Assembly (NCBI RefSeq): GCF_001695835.1
Contig: NZ_MBSO01000023.1
Location: 1-64,000, forward strand
Length of the DNA: 64,000 nt
From: Ensifer sp. LC11
GTDB taxonomy: Bacteria > Pseudomonadota > Alphaproteobacteria > Rhizobiales > Rhizobiaceae
Reading direction: 5' to 3'
The notes under the pieces are model-generated. The model saw only the letters and a list, made by a program, of their open reading frames with translations. It made no database searches and was not told the origin of the DNA. Positions 18,405 through 27,951 of this stretch are shown one piece after another (position 1 is the first letter of the stretch; every line of letters starts with the position of its first letter). A program made the translations under genes and the position numbers.

Positions 18405-18917
18405 AACAATTGCCCGATGCGCGTGCACCGGCCTCAAATCGAATTCAGAATGAAATATGCCGTGAAAAGGAACCCAGCTTCCGATGCGGCATCATTGGCT
18501 TGGCCATGTCCCGCGGAGGGAAGAGGCCAAGGTCAGCGAAACAAAGTCTGACCCGGATGTGACGGAAAGGCGGAAGCGCCTTTCTCAGTCCAGATCAGAA
18601 CTGTACGCCGCCCCGTAGGGAGAAAGAAAAAGCTGGCATCTTTTGAAACCTCCCTGATTGGTTGCCGGAAGACCACCTATAGGCGAATCGGCAGCAACCG
18701 CCAAGTGCAGAAATCTTGCCATGGCGCCAATGGTCGCGGCTGCGGCCTGTTTGCAACAGTCGCCGGAGGTGTCCCTGGGGTTTACGACAGCACCGTCTTC
18801 GTAGAAAGTGGCGCCTCGATCACCGGCGGTGCCATGCCGCGAAACGGTGACGGCGTTGGGAGGGACCGCAGGAACCTGACCGACAACGATCGGCCGGTGA
18901 AATGCGGTGGGAGTGAA
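18405..18917. other. 513-base intergenic region without a recognised gene
   Basis: The region lies between the divergent ABC exporter and PgtC-like genes. It must hold the promoters for both. Open frames reaching into it, including an N-terminal extension of the downstream frame back to 18705, show no signal peptide or family similarity. No RNA or repeat was recognised. Confidence 0.5.
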
Positions 18918-20273
18918 TTGACCAGATTCCGGCTCGTTGTTGGCGCGGCCATTCTGCCGCTGATTTTGCTTGGCCTGACTGCACTGGCAGGCGCCGCCCG
19001 CGCGGTCGAAAAGCAGGATCTCGTCGTCGTCACCTCCTATCCGCCGTCATTTTTCGAACCGTACCGCGCGGCCTTCGAACGTGGTCATCCCGATATCCGC
19101 GTGTCGATCGTTCAACGCAATACGGCAAGCGCCAGCCGCTTCGTGATCGAGAAGACGGATGTTCCGGCCGATGTCTTCTGGGCGTCTGCGACCGACGCTT
19201 TCGAGCTCCTGAAGCGCAACGGCAGCCTGCGCCCGATCGCTCCTCGCAACACCGGCGCCCCGGAGCGGGTGTTCGGCTATCCGGTAAACGACCCTGGGGG
19301 CTACTACCTCGGTTTTGCGCTGTCCGGTTATGGCTTCGTCTATAATCCACCCCACCTCGCCCAGAACGGACTTCCCGTTCCTCGTGCCTGGCAGGATCTG
19401 CTGAACCCCGTCTATTCCGGCCAGATCGGCATCACCACACCGTCCCGTTCGGGCACGACGCATCTGATCGTCGAAGCACTGTTGCAAACCTATGGCTGGG
19501 AGGAAGGCTGGGCGATGCTGTCGCAGCTTGGCGGCAATCTCTCGACGGTTACCGCCCGCAGCTTCGGGGTGGCCTCCGGCGTTGCGCAGCGGCGCTTCAG
19601 CATCGGCATCACCATCGATTTTCTCGCCAGTTCGCCGGATTTCGCCGGCGCCGGCAACGTCTTCGTCCTGCCGCCCGATACGGTGTTCGTACCGGCAAGC
19701 ATCGCCATCCTGTCGAGGGCGCGCAACGTTCCAGCCGCAGAGCGCTTTGTCGATTTCGTGCTCTCGGAGCCGGGACAGAAGCTCCTGCTTTCGCCGACGA
19801 TTGCCCGCATTCCCGTCAACCCCACGCTCAGCAGCGGGCTGCTGCCACCCGAGGACGGCGCGCGCCTGTTGAAATCCGGCGGCTTCGACGCTGCCCTGTC
19901 GGCGCGCAGATACGGGCTCGTCAACCTCATGTTCGACGATTATATCGTGCGCCGCCGGGCGACGCTCGCCCGCCTGTGGAAGAGGACCGCGGACCTGAAG
20001 GCGATGGAGATCAAAGACGCGCAGCGGCTGAGCATGCTTGCGAGGGCCCAAGGCCTGTTGGCGACGCCGCCCCTTTCGACCAGGGAGGTCGAGAACGTTG
20101 CTTCGTCTCTGCAAGGCGAGTGGCCACGCGGCGTTGCGCGTTCCCCTGCACATACGGACCTGGCCAACAAGCTACGTGCACGAATCGAGCAGAATCTGGC
20201 GGAAGCAGAAGGACTACTCTCCGCGGCTGCCCGGCCGGGCGGCAATGTCAACTTCCGCCCGTGGCGGCAATGA
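18918..20273 (+). CDS. Periplasmic binding protein of a three-component sensor (PgtC-like)
   Basis: The product is about 451 residues with an N-terminal hydrophobic signal segment (VVGAAILPLILLGLTALAGAARA) and a ferric-type binding-protein fold. It shares with the transporter binding protein at 23673 the blocks DVFWAS-x-DAF, YPVNDP-GYY-GFA-SGYG, PSRSGTTH and GGNL-x-VT-RSFGV, so the two are paralogues. A helical C-terminal extension (about 350-450) follows. Its gene overlaps a sensor kinase gene by four bases. In Salmonella, PgtC acts with the kinase PgtB and regulator PgtA to induce phosphoglycerate uptake. The TTG start is inferred from GGGAG at 18909-18913 and the signal peptide; a GTG at 18897 is possible. 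Confidence 0.78.
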   Translation: MTRFRLVVGAAILPLILLGLTALAGAARAVEKQDLVVVTSYPPSFFEPYRAAFERGHPDIRVSIVQRNTASASRFVIEKTDVPADVFWASATDAFELLKRNGSLRPIAPRNTGAPERVFGYPVNDPGGYYLGFALSGYGFVYNPPHLAQNGLPVPRAWQDLLNPVYSGQIGITTPSRSGTTHLIVEALLQTYGWEEGWAMLSQLGGNLSTVTARSFGVASGVAQRRFSIGITIDFLASSPDFAGAGNVFVLPPDTVFVPASIAILSRARNVPAAERFVDFVLSEPGQKLLLSPTIARIPVNPTLSSGLLPPEDGARLLKSGGFDAALSARRYGLVNLMFDDYIVRRRATLARLWKRTADLKAMEIKDAQRLSMLARAQGLLATPPLSTREVENVASSLQGEWPRGVARSPAHTDLANKLRARIEQNLAEAEGLLSAAARPGGNVNFRPWRQ

Positions 20274-22177
20274 TGGAGGCGACGCTCCAAGCGACTGCGC
20301 CGCGTCCGCAATGGCGATTCGGCATCGGTGCCCGTCTTGTGCTCGCCTTCGTCGCAATCGTCGGCCTGGCCGTCGGAGCTTGTATTGTCGGCTGGCTATC
20401 CTACGAACGGCTTTCCGGCGAGTTGTCGCGCATGACTGACGAGCAGATGCCGCAGCTCGCCTTTGCGTCGCGCCTGTCGAAGGCCGGAGCCGATATCGGC
20501 TCGGTGACCTCAGTGCTTGCCGGCGCCGAGAGCCGCACGGAATACAACGAGGTTCGAAGCACGTACAGCATCCGTCTGGCCGCGCTCCGCGCATTGCTCG
20601 AAGAAAACGCAGCGCAATCCAGCACCGCTGCCCTTCTGCCGCTGGCCGAAGCAATCGGCGCGAACCTGAAGAAGATCGATCTGGCGGCCGGAAAACGTTT
20701 CACGCTGCGCGAGGCGATGCGGTCCGATATCGACGAGTTGCGCTGGGTGCAGACCGACCTTCTCGAAGAGGCCGATCCGCTCGTTGATGACATCCGCTTC
20801 AACATCGAGGCGGAGACGCGAAAAGGGCAGGGCTCGGCGGCCCTTGCCGAGCAGCAGAAAAGCGAAGCACTGCTGACAGTCGTTTCGCAGGCAAACCTTG
20901 CGACCGGGCTCATCGGCCGCCTCGTCAACGCCGCGACCGAGGAGGAAGTGCAGGAAACCAACGCTTTCCTCGGCGATAGTGCCGACGAACTGGCGAGCCG
21001 CATCGGCTCCCTGGAGGGTTGGCCCGACAGCATCACCGTGCGGCAACTCGCGCAGCGCATTCTCGACCAATCCGATGCCCTGACGGGCATCCCCAACCGC
21101 AAGCGCTCGGAAATGCTGCACGCAGCAACGCTTGCCGATCTCGCCAGCGAAAACGGTCGGCTCGTCGACGAGCTCGGACGCAAGATCGAGACGGAAGTGG
21201 TGGCGATCGAGGCCAGCGCCGGCGATGCCGCCCGCCGCGCCGCAGCCGCAATCGAGACCGGTCGCAGCTTGCTGCTTGCCATCGCCATCCTCTCTGTGCT
21301 TGTCGCGACCGCCATCGGTTTCTTTTACGTGCACCGCAATCTGCTCACCCGCATAAGGCTGCTCGCGAGCGCCGCAGGCGCCATTAGCGGCGGCCGGCCG
21401 GCCGCTCCTATCCCGCCCCCCGAGGCCGATGAACTCGGCGATCTCTCCCGCGCCCTCACCCTCTTTCGCCAGACCCGCGACGAGTTGGTCCAGTCGGCAA
21501 AGCTTGCGGCCCTCGGCCAGATGGCGGCCGGGATCGGCCACGAGCTCAACCAGCCGCTTGCAGCCCTTCGCGCCCACATTCACAGCGCGGGGACCTTGAT
21601 CGGCCGTGGCAAGGGCGAGCAGGCCGTCACCAACCTCGACAAGATGAAGGGGCTGACGGCCCGCATGGCCGACCAGATCAGCCATATCAGGCGCTTCGCC
21701 CGGCGCCCGGACGCGCAACTGCGGCCGGTCGATCTGGCTGCCGCTGTGCGTGACGCGCTGAGCCTGCTCGAACACCGGTTCGAGGAGGAGGCCGTGATGC
21801 TTGACCTTTCGCTGCCGCAGGGGCGCTCGGTCATGGTCATGGCCGAGCCGGTGCGCCTCGAACAGGTCGCAGTCAACCTCGTCGGCAACGCGCTCGACGC
21901 CGTCACCGACCGACCCGAGCGTCGTGTCAGCGTTGCGATCGAAGCGGCCGACGGCAACGCGCGGCTGATCGTCGGCGACACAGGGCACGGCATCGCGTCG
22001 GAAAACCTGAGCAGCGTGTTTGATCCCTTCTTCACGACCAAGCCGGTGGGTTCGGGGCTCGGTCTCGGCCTGTCGATCTCCTACAACATCGTCAAGGATT
22101 TCGGCGGCGACATTGCGATCCTCGACACCGGCCCAAGCGGCACGCAATTCCTCGTATCCCTGAAAGGACCGGAATGA
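20270..22177 (+). CDS. Sensor histidine kinase (PgtB/DctB type)
   Basis: The 635-residue kinase has membrane segments at about 16-40 and 334-355 around a large, mostly helical periplasmic domain, then a HAMP-like linker. The dimerisation helix carries H424 (GIGHELNQPLAALRAH), and the ATPase domain has NLVGNALDAV, DTGHGI and GSGLGLGLSIS. DctB/PgtB-type kinases pair with NtrC-class regulators, as here. The gene overlaps its neighbours on both sides by four bases, so binding protein, kinase and regulator are made from one transcript. Confidence 0.88.
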   Translation: MMEATLQATAPRPQWRFGIGARLVLAFVAIVGLAVGACIVGWLSYERLSGELSRMTDEQMPQLAFASRLSKAGADIGSVTSVLAGAESRTEYNEVRSTYSIRLAALRALLEENAAQSSTAALLPLAEAIGANLKKIDLAAGKRFTLREAMRSDIDELRWVQTDLLEEADPLVDDIRFNIEAETRKGQGSAALAEQQKSEALLTVVSQANLATGLIGRLVNAATEEEVQETNAFLGDSADELASRIGSLEGWPDSITVRQLAQRILDQSDALTGIPNRKRSEMLHAATLADLASENGRLVDELGRKIETEVVAIEASAGDAARRAAAAIETGRSLLLAIAILSVLVATAIGFFYVHRNLLTRIRLLASAAGAISGGRPAAPIPPPEADELGDLSRALTLFRQTRDELVQSAKLAALGQMAAGIGHELNQPLAALRAHIHSAGTLIGRGKGEQAVTNLDKMKGLTARMADQISHIRRFARRPDAQLRPVDLAAAVRDALSLLEHRFEEEAVMLDLSLPQGRSVMVMAEPVRLEQVAVNLVGNALDAVTDRPERRVSVAIEAADGNARLIVGDTGHGIASENLSSVFDPFFTTKPVGSGLGLGLSISYNIVKDFGGDIAILDTGPSGTQFLVSLKGPE

Positions 22178-23514
22178 GACCGGAAGCCGACATCATCCTG
22201 ATCGACGACGACGCCAGCGTTCTTGAGGCCTGCTGCCAGGTCCTGGAGCTCGAAGACTTCAGCGTCGCGCCGCACGGTTCCGTCGTCTCCGCACTCGCGG
22301 GCCTGCGTGCCGATAGCCAGACCGTGATCGTCTCGGATGTTCGCATGCCCGGCCACGACGGTTTCGATCTGGTCGCGGCCGTGCGCAAGATCGATCCTGA
22401 TATCCCGATCGTCCTGATGTCCGGGCACGGTGACATCCCGATGGCGCTGCGCGCCATGCGCGAAGGCGCCTGGGATTTCCTAGAAAAGCCGGCAGAGCCG
22501 GTGCATCTGATCGAGACGGTGCGGCGAGCCCGCGACCACAGGCGCCTGCTGCTCGAAAACCGCCGGCTGCGTCTATCCGTCGACAAGGACGGCTGGGAGA
22601 CGCGGCTGATCGGGCACTCGGCGCCGATGGTGGCGCTGCGTGAAAAGCTGCAGCGCATCGCCGCCGCCGCCGCCGATGTGCTGATCATCGGCGACACCGG
22701 CACCGGCAAGGAGGTGACGGCGAGAGCCATCCACGATTTCAGCGGCCGCAAGGGACGGTTCGTCGCCGTCAACTGCGGCGCCATCCCCGAAACGATGCTC
22801 GAATCCGAACTCTTCGGCCACGAGGCCGGCGCGTTTACCGGCGCGCGGGAAAAACGCATCGGCAAAATAGAATATGCCGATGGCGGCACGCTGTTTCTCG
22901 ACGAGATCGAGTCGATGCCGCTCGCCGCACAGGTCAGGCTGCTGCGCGTCCTGCAGGAGCGCGTCATCGAACGGCTCGGCTCGAACGTGGAATTGCCGGT
23001 CAACATCTGCGTGGTGGCGGCGACGAAGGCTGATCTGCACGACGCCGCGCGTCGCGGAGAGTTTCGCGAAGACCTCGCCTACCGCCTCGATATCGCCCGC
23101 GTCGAACTGCCGCCGCTCGCGCGCCGCAAGGGTGATGTCGGCCTGCTTTTCCAGCATTTCCTCAGCCTTGCCGCCAAGCGACAGGGGCGCACGCCGCCTC
23201 CGGTCGATGCGGATCTCCTGGCCGACCTCAACGCCCGGCCCTGGCCCGGCAACGTGCGCGAACTGCGCAATGTCGCCGAGCGTTTCGTCCTCGGGCTCGA
23301 AGATCGCCCGGGCCCGGACACCGCTGCGGCAAGCAACGAGACCCTGGAGGCGCAGCTCGATCGGCTGGAACGCACCATCCTGCTCAACAGCCTTGCCAGG
23401 CACGACGGTCGAGTGGGGGCGACGGCCGACGCGCTCGGCATTTCCCGCAAGACGCTCTATCTGAAGATGCGCAAGTACAACATCGACGCCCGGGGCGATG
23501 GCGACGAAGGGTGA
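22174..23514 (+). CDS. NtrC-family sigma-54-dependent response regulator (PgtA/DctD type)
   Basis: The 446-residue protein has a receiver domain (phospho-acceptor about D55 in VSDVRMPG). Next comes an AAA+ domain with Walker A GDTGTGKE near 173-180 and the GAFTGA loop near 219-224 that contacts sigma-54. A C-terminal Fis-type helix-turn-helix follows (GATADALGISRKTLYLKMRKY). GAFTGA shows that it activates sigma-54 promoters; a near-perfect one lies 92 bases downstream, before the importer operon. It overlaps the kinase gene by four bases. Confidence 0.92.
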   Translation: MRPEADIILIDDDASVLEACCQVLELEDFSVAPHGSVVSALAGLRADSQTVIVSDVRMPGHDGFDLVAAVRKIDPDIPIVLMSGHGDIPMALRAMREGAWDFLEKPAEPVHLIETVRRARDHRRLLLENRRLRLSVDKDGWETRLIGHSAPMVALREKLQRIAAAAADVLIIGDTGTGKEVTARAIHDFSGRKGRFVAVNCGAIPETMLESELFGHEAGAFTGAREKRIGKIEYADGGTLFLDEIESMPLAAQVRLLRVLQERVIERLGSNVELPVNICVVAATKADLHDAARRGEFREDLAYRLDIARVELPPLARRKGDVGLLFQHFLSLAAKRQGRTPPPVDADLLADLNARPWPGNVRELRNVAERFVLGLEDRPGPDTAAASNETLEAQLDRLERTILLNSLARHDGRVGATADALGISRKTLYLKMRKYNIDARGDGDEG

Positions 23515-23560
23515 TGTTACCCTTTTGACCCCGCCTTGCGGGCCCCGATGTTACCTTTCT
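23513..23560 (+). promoter_or_regulatory. Candidate upstream activator sites for the NtrC-type regulator
   Basis: GATGTTACCCTTTT (23513-23526) and GATGTTACCTTTCT (23547-23560) form a direct repeat 34 bases apart, 46-93 bases upstream of the -24 element. This is the expected position for activator binding. A separate inverted repeat, CCCGGA-TT-TCCGGG (23583-23596), lies closer to the promoter. Assignment to the regulator is inference. Confidence 0.5.
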
Positions 23561-23605
23561 TACCCATCTTGATGTGGAAGTGCCCGGATTTCCGGGATTT
23601 TCGAT

Positions 23606-23622
23606 CTGGCACGGCCCTTGCT
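23606..23622 (+). promoter_or_regulatory. Sigma-54 (-24/-12) promoter of the importer operon
   Basis: CTGGCACGGCCCTTGCT matches the sigma-54 consensus (TGGCACG, four bases, TTGCW) at every conserved position. It sits 51 bases before the start codon of the binding protein gene and directly downstream of a gene for a GAFTGA-bearing activator. Confidence 0.9.
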
Positions 23623-23672
23623 CTCAATAGGACAGCCGCCAAGCACTGGCGGCCTATTGGGAGGAGATACCT

Positions 23673-24992
23673 ATGTTGAAAACCATCGCGGCAGCGATGC
23701 TGATGTCGGCTGCGTTCATCGTGACGGCCCATGCGCAGGACGGCGGCAAGGTGACGATCGTCACCTCGTTCTCTAAGGACGTGACCGATCCGTTCAAGGC
23801 CGGCTTCGAGGCCGCCAATCCCGGCTTCACCCTTGATGTCCAGAACAAGAGCACCAGCTCGGGCGTGAAGTATATCGACGAGACCAAGGTCAACAACCAG
23901 GTCGACCTGTTCTGGGCGTCGGCACCCGACGCCTTCGACAGCCTGAAGAGTAAGGAGCTGCTCACCAAATTCACCCCGTCGGTGACCGGCCTTCCGGAAA
24001 AGGTCGGCTCCTATCCGGTGAACGATCCGGACGGCTACTATTTCGGCTTTGCCGCGTCCGGCTACGGCATCATGTCGAACGACCGTTATCTCGAGGCCAA
24101 CAACTTGGCCAAGCCGGCCGAGTGGAGCGACCTCGCCAAGCCTGATTATTACGACCATGTCGCCATCGCTGCGCCGTCGCGATCCGGCACGACGCATCTG
24201 ACGATCGAGACGATCCTGCAGGGCGAAGGCTGGGACAAGGGTTGGGGCACGCTGAAGGGCATCGGCGGCAATCTTCAGCAGGTGACCGAGCGCTCCTTCG
24301 GCGTTCCGGATGCGGTCAATTCCGGCCAGACCGGGATCGGCATCGTGATCGACTTCTTCGCCTTCTCGGCCCAGGCAAGCGGCTTCCCGGTCAGCTTCGC
24401 CTATCCTTCGGTCACCACGGTCGTGCCGGCCAATATCGGCATCGTTGCCAACGCCCCAAACCAGGCGGGTGCCGAAGCCTTCGTCAACTATCTGCTGTCG
24501 GAAAAGGGCCAGGCCGTCCTGCTCGAGCCGGCGATCCGCCGCCTGCCAATCAATCCCGCGCTCTACGCCAAGGCGCCCGAGGGCTTCCCGAACCCCTTCA
24601 AGGATCCGCGCTTCCAGTCGATGATCACGTTCGATTCCGACGTCTCGAAGAAGCGCACCGACGTTGTCGACACGCTGTTCGACCAGCTCATTTCCTTCCA
24701 GCTCGAAAACCTCAAGGGCGCCACCAAGGCAATCCATGAGGCGGAAAAGGCGCTTGCGGCAAACGAACAGCCGGTCGCTCGCAGCCTTCTCGATGAAGCC
24801 AAGGCGCTGATTGCTGCCATGCCGATCACCGCCGAGGAAGCGGCGAGCAAGGAGACCCGCGACGCCTTTACCGGCGGCGAGGAGAAGACCGCACGTCAGG
24901 CGGAACTGGAACAGAAGTGGGCGGCTTTCGCGACGGAGAAATACGCTGCCGCCAAGGCCAAGGCTGAAGAAGCCCTGAACCTCGTCGACTAA
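23673..24992 (+). CDS. ABC importer periplasmic binding protein (paralogue of the PgtC-like sensor)
   Basis: The 439-residue protein begins with a clear signal peptide (MLKTIAAAMLMSAAFIVTAHA). It has the same ligand-lobe blocks as the sensor protein at 18918, including APSRSGTTHLTIE. About 110 C-terminal residues are Ala/Glu/Lys-rich and helical, beyond the usual fold length. GGGAGGAG precedes the ATG. It is transcribed from the sigma-54 promoter and followed by permease and ATPase genes, so it is the transport binding protein. A phosphorylated or otherwise anionic substrate is likely from the Pgt-like setting; a ferric ion is the alternative suggested by the permease family. Confidence 0.85.
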   Translation: MLKTIAAAMLMSAAFIVTAHAQDGGKVTIVTSFSKDVTDPFKAGFEAANPGFTLDVQNKSTSSGVKYIDETKVNNQVDLFWASAPDAFDSLKSKELLTKFTPSVTGLPEKVGSYPVNDPDGYYFGFAASGYGIMSNDRYLEANNLAKPAEWSDLAKPDYYDHVAIAAPSRSGTTHLTIETILQGEGWDKGWGTLKGIGGNLQQVTERSFGVPDAVNSGQTGIGIVIDFFAFSAQASGFPVSFAYPSVTTVVPANIGIVANAPNQAGAEAFVNYLLSEKGQAVLLEPAIRRLPINPALYAKAPEGFPNPFKDPRFQSMITFDSDVSKKRTDVVDTLFDQLISFQLENLKGATKAIHEAEKALAANEQPVARSLLDEAKALIAAMPITAEEAASKETRDAFTGGEEKTARQAELEQKWAAFATEKYAAAKAKAEEALNLVD

Positions 24993-25003
24993 CCGACGAC
25001 AGC

Positions 25004-25031
25004 GACCGCCTGCCCGCACCGGCGGGCGGTC
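25004..25031 (+). terminator. GC-rich hairpin between binding protein and permease genes
   Basis: GACC and GCCCGC pair with GCGGGC and GGTC around an ACCG loop, with a small left-side bulge. No T tract follows. Hairpins after a binding protein gene commonly cause partial termination or protect its mRNA, so that binding protein outnumbers permease. Confidence 0.5.
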
Positions 25032-25114
25032 ATGCTCCCACAACATCACAGCTTCGCCGACCCTGGCGCGTGAACGCGCGCCGGGCTGGCTGAACTCACT
25101 CCGGAGTCTGCCCC

Positions 25115-26824
25115 ATGGCACTCGTCGCTTCCATTCCCATCAGGCCAGCCGCGGCCAAACCTGGCCAGATCCTGGCCGTCTCGGTGATCGCCCTGTTCCT
25201 GGCGATCTTCCTGGTCGTTCCCGCCGGCACGGTGATCTACACCGCCTTCACCGAGAAAGGCACCGGTGCGCTCACCATCGTCAACTTCGTCGACTTCTTC
25301 AACACCGACCTCTTCCGGCGGTCCTTCTTCAACTCGGTCTACGTGTCCGGCATGTCGGTCGTCTGGGCGAGCGCCATTGCGCTGCCGCTCGCGGTGCTGA
25401 CGACCCGCTTCGATTTCCGCGGCTCGCTTGTCATCCAGACGCTCGGCTTCGTGCCCTTGATCATGCCGCCCTTCGTCGGCGCCGTCGCCATGCAGCTCCT
25501 CTTCGGTCGCAATGGCACCGTAAACCTATTGCTCAACGAGTGGTTCGGCATCCGCATCCCCTTCATGGAGGGGCTCAACGGCGTCATTTTCGTGCAATCG
25601 TTGCACTACTTTCCCTTCATCCTCATCAACCTGTCGACCAGCTTGCGCAACATCGACCGGTCGATGGAGGAAGCGGCACAGAACCTCGGCTCCTCCGGCT
25701 TCCGCCTGTTCCGCCGCATCGTCTTTCCGCTCGCCATGCCCGGCTATCTCGCCGGTGCGTCGCTGGTCTTCGTCAAGGTCTTCGACGATCTGGCGACACC
25801 GCTGCTTCTCAACGTCAAGGACATGCTGGCGCCGCAGGCCTATCTGCGTGTCACCTCGGTCGGCCTTACCGACCCGATGGGCTATGTCATTTCGGTCATC
25901 CTGATCGCCGTCTCGATCTTTGCCATGTGGCTGTCGGCGGTCGCGATGCGCGGCAAGGATTACTCGACGGTGCAGCGTGGCGGCGGCGGCCTCTCGAGGC
26001 GCAAGCTCAGCCGTGGCGAGAGCGTGATTGCCTATGGCGTCGTCGCGCTAATCCTGCTGCTCGTGCTGTCGCCGCATATCGGCCTGCTGCTGCTTTCCTT
26101 CGCAACCGTCTGGTCGTTCAGCCCGCTGCCTGACGCCTATACCGTCGCGCATTACGGCCGCGTCTTCGGCGAAAGCTCGCTCTACATCAAGAACACGTTG
26201 ATCTATGCGAGCCTCGCCGGCCTGATCGACGTGGTCATCGGCGGCGCCATCGCCTATCTGGTACTGCGCACCAAGGTCATCGGCCGTCGCTGGCTCGACT
26301 GGGCGGCAACGGCAGCGCTCGCCATCCCCGGCGTCGTCCTCGGTATCGGCTATCTCCGTACCTTCTACGGCATCACGCTGCCTGATGGTACGCCGCTCGC
26401 AACACTCTGGGTCATGGTGGTGCTGGCGCTCGCCATCCGCCGCCTGCCCTATGCGCTGCGCGCTTGCTACGCAGCCCTGCAGCAGGTGTCGGAATCGCTG
26501 GAAGAAGCGGCGGAGAACCTCGGCGCGACCAAGCAGCGGACCATCCGCCGCATCGTTCTGCCCTTGATGACGGGCGGCCTGCTGGCCGGTTTCGTCACCA
26601 GCTTTTCGACCGCTGCGGTCGAATTGTCGGCAACGCTGATGCTGATCCAGAGCAATTCGGACGCGCCGATCGCCTACGGGCTCTACGTCTTCATGCAATC
26701 GCCGGCCGGTCGCGGCCCAGGCGCAGCGCTTGGCGTCATCGCCGTGATCCTGGTCGCGCTCTGCACGCTCTTGTCCCACTACGTCATCGAACGCCGCCAA
26801 AAGGCGCTCGGGACGGCGAAATAA
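25115..26824 (+). CDS. ABC importer permease, two fused transport domains (FbpB-like)
   Basis: The 569-residue protein has about 12 membrane helices and two EAA loops, EEAAQNLGSSGFRLFRRIVFPLAMPG (about 185-210) and EEAAENLGATKQRTIRRIVLPLMTGG (about 462-488). Such fused double permeases occur with ferric, phosphonate and sugar-phosphate importers (FbpB, PhnU/V, AfuB families). It forms an operon with the binding protein before it and the ATPase 14 bases after it. Confidence 0.87.
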   Translation: MALVASIPIRPAAAKPGQILAVSVIALFLAIFLVVPAGTVIYTAFTEKGTGALTIVNFVDFFNTDLFRRSFFNSVYVSGMSVVWASAIALPLAVLTTRFDFRGSLVIQTLGFVPLIMPPFVGAVAMQLLFGRNGTVNLLLNEWFGIRIPFMEGLNGVIFVQSLHYFPFILINLSTSLRNIDRSMEEAAQNLGSSGFRLFRRIVFPLAMPGYLAGASLVFVKVFDDLATPLLLNVKDMLAPQAYLRVTSVGLTDPMGYVISVILIAVSIFAMWLSAVAMRGKDYSTVQRGGGGLSRRKLSRGESVIAYGVVALILLLVLSPHIGLLLLSFATVWSFSPLPDAYTVAHYGRVFGESSLYIKNTLIYASLAGLIDVVIGGAIAYLVLRTKVIGRRWLDWAATAALAIPGVVLGIGYLRTFYGITLPDGTPLATLWVMVVLALAIRRLPYALRACYAALQQVSESLEEAAENLGATKQRTIRRIVLPLMTGGLLAGFVTSFSTAAVELSATLMLIQSNSDAPIAYGLYVFMQSPAGRGPGAALGVIAVILVALCTLLSHYVIERRQKALGTAK

Positions 26825-26838
26825 CTCGGGAGGAATAA

Positions 26839-27939
26839 ATGACAATGAATATCAACAGCGCGGCTCTCGCCGCCGGCCCCGCCAAGGCGATCAGCATCCG
26901 CGACGTCAATCTCTACTACGGCGCGCTGCACGTGCTGAAGGACATCAACCTCGAAATCCAGCCGGGCGAATTCTTCGCCTTCCTCGGTCCGTCCGGCTGC
27001 GGCAAGACCACACTTCTAAGGCTGATCGCCGGTTTCAATAATGCCCGAAAGGGCAAGGTCGTCATCGGCGGAGAGGACGTGCTCGACATGCCGCCGTGGA
27101 AGCGCGACATCGGCATGGTGTTCCAGTCCTACGCGCTCTGGCCGCACATGACGGTCGCTGCCAACGTCGCCTTCGGCCTGGAAGAACGTCGCCTGCCGCG
27201 CGCCGAGATTGAGCGCCGGGTCCAGGCGGCTCTCGAACTTGTCGGTCTCAAGCATCTCGCCGACCGCCGGCCGTCGCAACTCTCGGGCGGCCAGCAGCAG
27301 CGCGTCGCGCTTGCCCGCACCATCGCCATCGAGCCGAAGGTGCTCTTGCTCGACGAGCCGCTTTCCAACCTCGACGCCAAGATGCGCGTCGAAGTCAGAC
27401 GTGAGCTGCGCGAGCTGCAGCAGCGGTTGCAGCTGACGACGATTTTCGTCACCCACGACCAGGAAGAGGCCAACACCGTCTGCGACCGGATCGCCGTCTT
27501 CAACGAGGGCAGCATCCAGCAGGTGGGAACACCGATGGGGCTCTATGAAAAACCCGCCAACCTGTTCGTTGCCAACTTCCTGGGCACCGCCAACATCCTC
27601 GACGGCAAGGTGGCGGGCAGCGGTGCCAACAGGAACTTCGAGGTCGTGGGTGGCGGCTCCATTCCGATCCCGGCGGGGACCGAGGTGCCCAGCGGCGCCA
27701 AGCTCGTCTTCCGTCCGCAATATGCAACGATCGGGAGCCTCGAGCCCGGCGCCGTCGCCCTCGAAGGCATCATCGCCCATCGCGAATTCCTGGGGGCAAC
27801 CGTGCGCTACGGTGTGCGGATCGGGGCTGCGACCGTGTTGATCGATGCGCCCTTCCACTCCGGCGACGCTTTGCTCGAGCCCGGAGCTGCGACGACGCTC
27901 GGCCTCAAGCCGTCATCGGCACAATGGCTCGCCAACTAA
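26839..27939 (+). CDS. ABC importer ATP-binding protein
   Basis: The 366-residue ATPase has Walker A GPSGCGKTT (about 54-62), Q-loop MVFQSYALWPH, signature LSGGQQQR, Walker B VLLLDEPLSNLDAK and the H-loop TIFVTHDQ. A C-terminal TOBE-like domain (about 260-366) is typical of the MalK/FbpC/PotA group. GGGAGGA lies before the ATG at 26839. It powers the fused permease encoded upstream. Confidence 0.9.
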   Translation: MTMNINSAALAAGPAKAISIRDVNLYYGALHVLKDINLEIQPGEFFAFLGPSGCGKTTLLRLIAGFNNARKGKVVIGGEDVLDMPPWKRDIGMVFQSYALWPHMTVAANVAFGLEERRLPRAEIERRVQAALELVGLKHLADRRPSQLSGGQQQRVALARTIAIEPKVLLLDEPLSNLDAKMRVEVRRELRELQQRLQLTTIFVTHDQEEANTVCDRIAVFNEGSIQQVGTPMGLYEKPANLFVANFLGTANILDGKVAGSGANRNFEVVGGGSIPIPAGTEVPSGAKLVFRPQYATIGSLEPGAVALEGIIAHREFLGATVRYGVRIGAATVLIDAPFHSGDALLEPGAATTLGLKPSSAQWLAN

Positions 27940-27951
27940 AGAACACGACGC

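Noticed and set aside
18438-18704. Minus-strand tail reading RGGVQF followed by a stop near 18600, like an outer membrane barrel end
   Set aside because: The upstream codons in that frame do not show alternating beta-strand residues and contain no plausible start, so it is chance similarity.
18705-18917. N-terminal extension of the PgtC-like protein from an ATG-type start at 18705 or 18834
   Set aside because: The extension has no signal features, and the hydrophobic signal segment starts only after residue 71 of that frame; a ribosome-binding site fits the TTG at 18918 better.
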